Of a stretch of DNA of 64,000 nt, positions 59,317 through 64,000 are shown piece by piece (the stretch's first letter is position 1; every line of letters starts with the position of its first letter). Both the position numbers and the translations under genes were made by a program. The notes under the pieces were generated by a model that saw nothing but the letters and a program-made list of their open reading frames with translations, did no database searches and was not told the origin of the DNA. The stretch spans positions 19,655,425-19,719,424 of the forward strand of contig CM063251.1 of NCBI GenBank assembly GCA_032158295.1, in the 5' to 3' direction. This DNA comes from Pycnopodia helianthoides. Taxonomy: Eukaryota > Echinodermata > Asteroidea > Forcipulatida > Asteriidae.

Positions 59317-61611
59317 CTAAGGGCCAGACACAGTTTCATACACTTCTCCATCTTCCCTGCCCTCTCCTTTGCCTCCACTAGGATTCTTGTAGGTCTGAGC
59401 AGAGGTCTGAAATAGTTGGCGTTTCCCTCCAGCAAGACTATTCTCATATCTACGTGTGGTCTGCTGTTCACTTCGAGTCTCATAGTCTTCGTTCTGGGCT
59501 TTGTTCACATATCCTCTCTCCGAGTCAGTGGTGTCGCCTTTACGAAAGCCAACTTTTAGATCGGAGGTTTTAGTTGCAGGGGTGGAGGTGGCTGCTTGGC
59601 TGCGTTGTTTCTTGCGATGCCGACGGAGAAATAGAATAGCAGCAATTACAGCAACCGTTATTGTAATGGTGATAAACATCGTGGGAAGAACAGAAGAAGC
59701 CAGGGAATGTGGCTGTGCTGCATCCGATTTAGAGCTTGCCACTGTAAGGTTGACCACAGCTCTACTCATTTCTCCCAGGACGTTCTTGGCAAGACATGTG
59801 TACACCCCGTGGTCATATTTCTCAACTGGTGTGATATGCAGATTTTTTCCTCGTAGAATAGCGAATCTCCCTTGCCAGTCATGAGCTATCTCTGTGTCGT
59901 TTGGTGAGAGCCATGTTACGGTTGGAGCAGGAATGCCAGTAGCTGTACATGTAAGAGTCACAGATTGTCCAGCCAGGGCAGTCAGATCATGCTTGTCCAA
60001 CATCACCATCGGGGGTTGACATGAGAAGTCATGAATGTCCAAGTCTGTTATCACCGACCCATAGTGATGTTTTGGTGCTTCACACCGAGGCTCAACGTAC
60101 GGTGGATTGTTGCGCAGCCAGTCTCGCAGACCCGTGAGCCTACAGTCACACTGCAGTGGATTACCTTCTAGCTCGAGTTTGGATAATGCTCTATTTCTCC
60201 CAGTTAGCGAATCCCCAGGAACGACTTGGATCAAGTTATAAGACAGATCCAGAACTTGCAGGCTGTCACAGAAGCCTAATACTGTAACTGTGTCATGAAT
60301 CAGGTTGTGAGCCAGTGAGAGATTTTGTAAGTTTGTCAGATTAAGGGCACAGTCCTGTAGGTCGACGAGCTGAACCTCATTTCGGGATAAGTCCAAGGTA
60401 AGAATTTGAGGCATCAATTGAAACATCTGTGAGTTGACGCTAGTGAGCTGATTCCCTGCGATGTATAGACGTTCTAATGACACCAGACCCATGAAGTAAT
60501 CTCGATGTAACATGGTGAGTTGGTTGTTGGTGATGGAGAGCTCAACTAAGTTAGACTGGTTGAAAAATACTCCTCCAAACAAAGACGTCAGGGCGTTGTC
60601 GTCGAGAAACAGTGACTGTAGCATGGAGAGTCGACTCAGTGCAGTGGGTGAGATGAACAAGAGACGATTATTGGCCACGTGAAGTTCAGTCAGATCGACA
60701 AATCCTGATAGAGTCGCTGAAGACAGGTTTGCCAGCAGGTTCATATCGGCGTTTAAGAACTCAAGACCTTCGGCCCAATATGGTTGAATCAAACAATCAA
60801 ATGAGTTGTTGCTTATGTCCAGTCTCTTCGTCGTGTCTCCGTCACGATATAGGTATAATGTATTCCAGTGTTGTAATCTGTTGCTGCCTATGTTAAATAT
60901 TCTTGGGCTAAAATAATACATGTGTACCGTCGGTAATCGGTTGTGATTTAATGAAATTTCATCAAACGTAGCTTGTTCAAAAATACGCATTCTAAAAAAT
61001 GAAATTTTATTGTGATCCAAAACTAAACTAATGTTCCCGTAACCATTATTTAAACCAGCATGAATGTTGCTCAGTTGGTTGAACTGCATACTTACAATAA
61101 TATTTGATATATAGCTAAAATAGCAATATCTTATTAAATTAAAATCAGCAGAAAAACGCTCCAATTCTCCGCATTGTGGAATTCTTGATACATGTGTAAT
61201 TGAGTTATAGTCTACTGAGAGTTCAACGAGAGAGTTGAGCTGACAGCTTGTAGGCAAACTGGAAATGATGTTGTGCTTCGCAGACAGCTTCTGCAGGCTC
61301 CCCATCTCATTGGATCCCAGCAGTGACGTCACATCAGATATGTTATTGTAGTCAAGGTACAGTTCAGCCAGCCTGAAGAATGTGCCATTGAAATCGTCGG
61401 GTGACAGCTCCGATATGTTGTTGTGACTTAGATCCATGACGATGGCGTATGGGTAGTTGACGGGGATGCAGTCAAGATTGAGTGAGGAGCAGTCAGCCTT
61501 TGCAGTGAAGAAATCGTAAACGCACTGCGCATGACTGCATGTTGATGACTGAGAGACGCAGATACAAGCACCAAGACAAAAAAGGAATATTGCCCTTCCA
61601 GTGGATTCCAT
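59317..61611 (-). CDS. LRR-Ig single-pass transmembrane receptor, intact copy
   Basis: Predicted 764 aa type I receptor for recognition at the cell surface; the ligand is unknown. In order: signal peptide (about 1-20); N-terminal cap cysteines 25, 30, 41 and 48; about 18 leucine-rich repeats (55-482); LRRCT with Cys488, 490, 510 and 531; one I-set-like Ig domain (about 534-626; Cys555-Cys606, Trp567, DHGVYTC); membrane segment 640-662; RRHRKK stop-transfer; and a tail of about 100 residues with Tyr701, 710, 722, 741 and 758. YVNK, YENS and YKNP fit the pYxN pattern bound by Grb2-type SH2 domains. The start is the ATG at 61,611 (A at -3, G at +4); a TTG 33 bases upstream is not a likely start. 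A splice acceptor (CCTTTAG) lies just before it, so a 5' exon is likely. Domain order matches vertebrate and invertebrate LRR-Ig families (LINGO, AMIGO, LRIG and others), but no one-to-one ortholog is claimed. Confidence 0.92.
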   Translation of the reverse strand: MESTGRAIFLFCLGACICVSQSSTCSHAQCVYDFFTAKADCSSLNLDCIPVNYPYAIVMDLSHNNISELSPDDFNGTFFRLAELYLDYNNISDVTSLLGSNEMGSLQKLSAKHNIISSLPTSCQLNSLVELSVDYNSITHVSRIPQCGELERFSADFNLIRYCYFSYISNIIVSMQFNQLSNIHAGLNNGYGNISLVLDHNKISFFRMRIFEQATFDEISLNHNRLPTVHMYYFSPRIFNIGSNRLQHWNTLYLYRDGDTTKRLDISNNSFDCLIQPYWAEGLEFLNADMNLLANLSSATLSGFVDLTELHVANNRLLFISPTALSRLSMLQSLFLDDNALTSLFGGVFFNQSNLVELSITNNQLTMLHRDYFMGLVSLERLYIAGNQLTSVNSQMFQLMPQILTLDLSRNEVQLVDLQDCALNLTNLQNLSLAHNLIHDTVTVLGFCDSLQVLDLSYNLIQVVPGDSLTGRNRALSKLELEGNPLQCDCRLTGLRDWLRNNPPYVEPRCEAPKHHYGSVITDLDIHDFSCQPPMVMLDKHDLTALAGQSVTLTCTATGIPAPTVTWLSPNDTEIAHDWQGRFAILRGKNLHITPVEKYDHGVYTCLAKNVLGEMSRAVVNLTVASSKSDAAQPHSLASSVLPTMFITITITVAVIAAILFLRRHRKKQRSQAATSTPATKTSDLKVGFRKGDTTDSERGYVNKAQNEDYETRSEQQTTRRYENSLAGGKRQLFQTSAQTYKNPSGGKGEGREDGEVYETVSGP

Positions 61612-62106
61612 ATTGTTTCCTAAAGGAATATGACAGATAGACAAACATCGGTGTCGTCAGTCACAAAGTTGTTTCTGTGTTTTCGCACACAAACGATTGG
61701 GAAAAAACAAGAGGTGTTCCGACCTATGCTCCGAACACTTAATGAACATTAGGCAAATACTATTTTCTTCATGTAGGCCTATGGTCTGATACTACACGTT
61801 CAGTTATTATAAACATGCATCTATCTTGGCTTTAAATTGTATTATGATGCAATTTTAATAGTTACATCCTTTCGTTTGAAACAAAATTCAAGCCTAAAAT
61901 CGACACAGCATGCTCCAACTTTCACTCAGTCGACCCTTGCTTGGATCTGAAGATACATGCAGCAAATTCACTTCATTATCAGCCCATAAGCCCTGCCCCT
62001 TCCCAGTGGCGTAACCGGAGCAGAACCCTTGCCCCACCCCATCTCTCTTTCTCTTGCCCCCCCCCCCCCCCAAAGAGATCGGGGAAACACTGAATAGTTC
62101 GTTACG

Positions 62107-62499
62107 TTAAAGGAACATTACATAATTGTTTTTTCTAACAAAACAGTTGCTGGCAGTGTAAGCACTTTATGTAATCCACCATAAACATAAACTGACAAAC
62201 CTGTAGAAGTTTGAGATCGATCTGCCATCTGGGTCACGAGAAAATAGTGAAAAACCGATTACACATTTGCATGAAATCATATAGATTCAACAAATGAATA
62301 AAACGCTCACTGAGCGATAAACTCCAATCGGAAAATTAGTTTATTCATTTTTCATCAAATATGGCATTTCAGACAGAAATATTTCAAGGGATGTTTTTTA
62401 TTATCCTCATCATTAGACCGTGTAAGTTTTATGTAAATCTGTGATCAAAAAGTATATTTTACAAGTTTTTTTCTTACCAATTCTGTAATGTTCCTTTAA
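62107..62499 (-). mobile_element. TTAA-flanked MITE, 'GAACATTACAGAATTGGT' subfamily (copy 2)
   Basis: Counterpart of 52,700-53,091. TTAA at both edges; the left terminus is better preserved (AAAGGAACATTACATAATTG). Confidence 0.85.
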
Positions 62500-62946
62500 A
62501 GGTAGGGTCATAGATTGGTATTGGTCAACGTAATGCTGATTAATATGCAACAAAGAAGAAAGACACAATAAAAGTCACATGTAAAAGTTTCAGTTGAATA
62601 CAGTGTCTACTTGCTGAGAAAACAAAACAGAAACTGTCACGGTGTATTTTCACGAATGTCGAATCCATCCACGTTTAGCGAGTCGACGGCGGGCACCAAC
62701 TGCATGTCTGGCAGGATCAGCATTCACGAACGGATACCAACCCTTAGGAATCTGGGAAACGAGGCATGCTAGAATCTTTCCTCAGATTCAAATGGGTGAA
62801 AATTTATCCAAACCATATTACTTCGAAGGGAATCATTTCTCAAAATCGTTAAGATTATCAACAGGAGCAGTGTTTCTCAACAAGTAAGATTTTATGGTCA
62901 TTAATTTTTGGAGCACTTAGTTATTACCAATCTATTGCTCTACCTC
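62496..62946 (+). mobile_element. MITE, 'AGGTAGGGTCATAGATTGGTA' subfamily (copy 2)
   Basis: Counterpart of 53,088-53,540. It shares its left TTAA with the preceding element. The right TTAA has mutated to TCAA. Confidence 0.7.
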
Positions 62947-64000
62947 AAAAAAGCACAATCCCCCCAACAAAAATAAAAACAAACAAAACCAGGACATGTC
63001 ACTTCCCGCGTCCCCCCCCCCGCCCTTCTCCCCAAATGAAAATGTCTGGTAATACTGAACTGTCCCTTCCACCAACTTCCAGTGCAATTTATAAATCTAT
63101 ATCTCTGGGTTGTAAGTGACACAGTTGCACTCTCACATCGCTACTTGCAAGGACACTTTCTCGCCCCACGAATACAAGTTATAGAACACGTACCATGTTA
63201 ACAACTTATGTTTCCAGTCGACCTTTTATCAGCATATGGAGAGGTCTTTGGTCATTTGTTTCAATCGAATTAGTGAAATGCCAGATTTGATGCTTATTAT
63301 AGTACTCCAGAACACTTTAACGAGTAATACAAAATTGTACTTACCTTTTGGAGTTATCGTTGCCGAAAAGATGAAAAACACAGAGAAATTGTTCCAGAGC
63401 TGAGATAATTTTTTTTTACCAACTAACTTCCTCATGTAATCAATGTACCACAACGTGTAAGGAATTAGTTTTGCCAATTCGAATCGAAGGAGCCCCATAA
63501 ATGCCATGAAAAACTGCTTTACCGATCGGCTACCCGTAACATTTTGAGGTCAAATAAAATGTTTCTAAGGTTAGACATTCTGTTGTTCGCAGTCACGTGT
63601 AATGAGATTTACTAATGAATGATTGATATAATAACCAGGTAAATTGTACGTCCCTGTAAGTTTTCTCCCCACTTTTCCATCAGGTTATACTTTAGCATTC
63701 TGCGGCCCCCATACTGTCTGCCCCACCTTATTTCCAGGGGCTTTCCCTTTATGTCATAACTGCTTACCTACACTTGTTGATGCATTGATATTCAAATATT
63801 AACGTGGTCTCCACAATGGTAGAATGACTCGACTGAAAGGCGAGTCAACATCAAGGCCACCAAATGAATTTAAATGTCCGTGAATAACAATACCCAACCT
63901 CTCAACACGCACACTGTATGTGTCAAAGTAATGTTCGTGCCATATCGGTTTTGGTTCGTCCGACGAAACTTGCCATTTCGGTCTCAAATGGTTGAATGTA

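Larger units (their letters stand above)
61620..63345 (-). other. Possible 5' intron of LRR-Ig copy 2 (acceptor about 61,620, donor 63,339-63,344)
   Basis: The minus strand reads CATATTCCTTTAG before GAAACAATATGG, and CCAAAAGGTAAGT at the donor. Both sites are the same as in copy 1. The intron would span two MITEs (62,107-62,946). An upstream frame ending at the donor would join the receptor frame in phase, but the internal ATG before a clear signal peptide remains the better start. Confidence 0.4.
55753..64000 (+). repeat. Tandem segmental duplication, copy 2 (continues past the window)
   Basis: Matches 45,841-54,580 base for base apart from scattered changes. It begins right after the hAT-like element and is still matching at the last base of the window. 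The 540 bp at 48,036-48,575 of copy 1 is missing (junction at 57,966/57,967). The stretches 55,760-56,430, 56,740-57,276, 57,560-58,285, 61,650-62,106 and 62,947-64,000 contain nothing I can name beyond the predicted splice donor. Confidence 0.92.

Noticed and set aside
59317..59360. ITIM reading of the C-terminal EVYETV
   Set aside because: Position -2 from Tyr is Glu, not Ile/Val/Leu/Ser, so the classical motif is not met.
61612..61644. Eleven-residue N-terminal extension of the LRR-Ig receptor (also 52,234-52,266)
   Set aside because: It would start at TTG and overlaps a likely splice acceptor. The ATG at 61,611 starts a clean signal peptide.

Overview
The window is animal nuclear DNA of low gene density. 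It has a few intron-poor genes in a sea of microsatellites, satellites and short inverted-repeat transposons, and no operons or prokaryotic signals. The mix of an orphan rhodopsin-type receptor, a secreted C-type lectin, large LRR-Ig receptors and abundant TTAA-flanked MITEs suggests a marine deuterostome. An echinoderm, perhaps a sea star, is my best guess, but that is inference from style and not from a diagnostic gene.

Layout. 1-22,000: no convincing gene; dispersed MITEs, three tandem-repeat arrays (about 115, 23 and 41 bp units), GT/CA microsatellite blocks and several elements with CACTCTAAA ends and internal GGGTCA/TGACCC motifs. 22,040-26,350: a 4.3 kb satellite of 21-23 bp units with higher-order structure, possibly grown from the internal motif of the CACTCTAAA elements. 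28,002-29,351: a single-exon class A GPCR (449 aa). 29,352-39,800: gene-free, with a 414 bp GA microsatellite and more MITEs. 39,809-45,836: an old direct duplication whose two copies flank an intronless secreted C-type lectin (42,130-42,831).

45,837-64,000: a younger direct tandem duplication (unit about 9.07 kb, second copy running off the window). Each copy carries an LRR-Ig transmembrane receptor gene on the minus strand. Copy 2 (59,317-61,611) is intact; copy 1 (49,925-52,233) has a one-base deletion that cuts off the LRRCT, Ig, membrane and tail parts. The paralogs are almost identical except for a block of central LRRs that is strongly diverged, as expected for a ligand-facing surface under diversification. 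A hAT-like element (54,905-55,752) sits exactly at the duplication junction. The lectin and the LRR-Ig receptors are the kind of recognition proteins that expand by local duplication in invertebrate immune and cell-recognition repertoires; a shared function is inference only.
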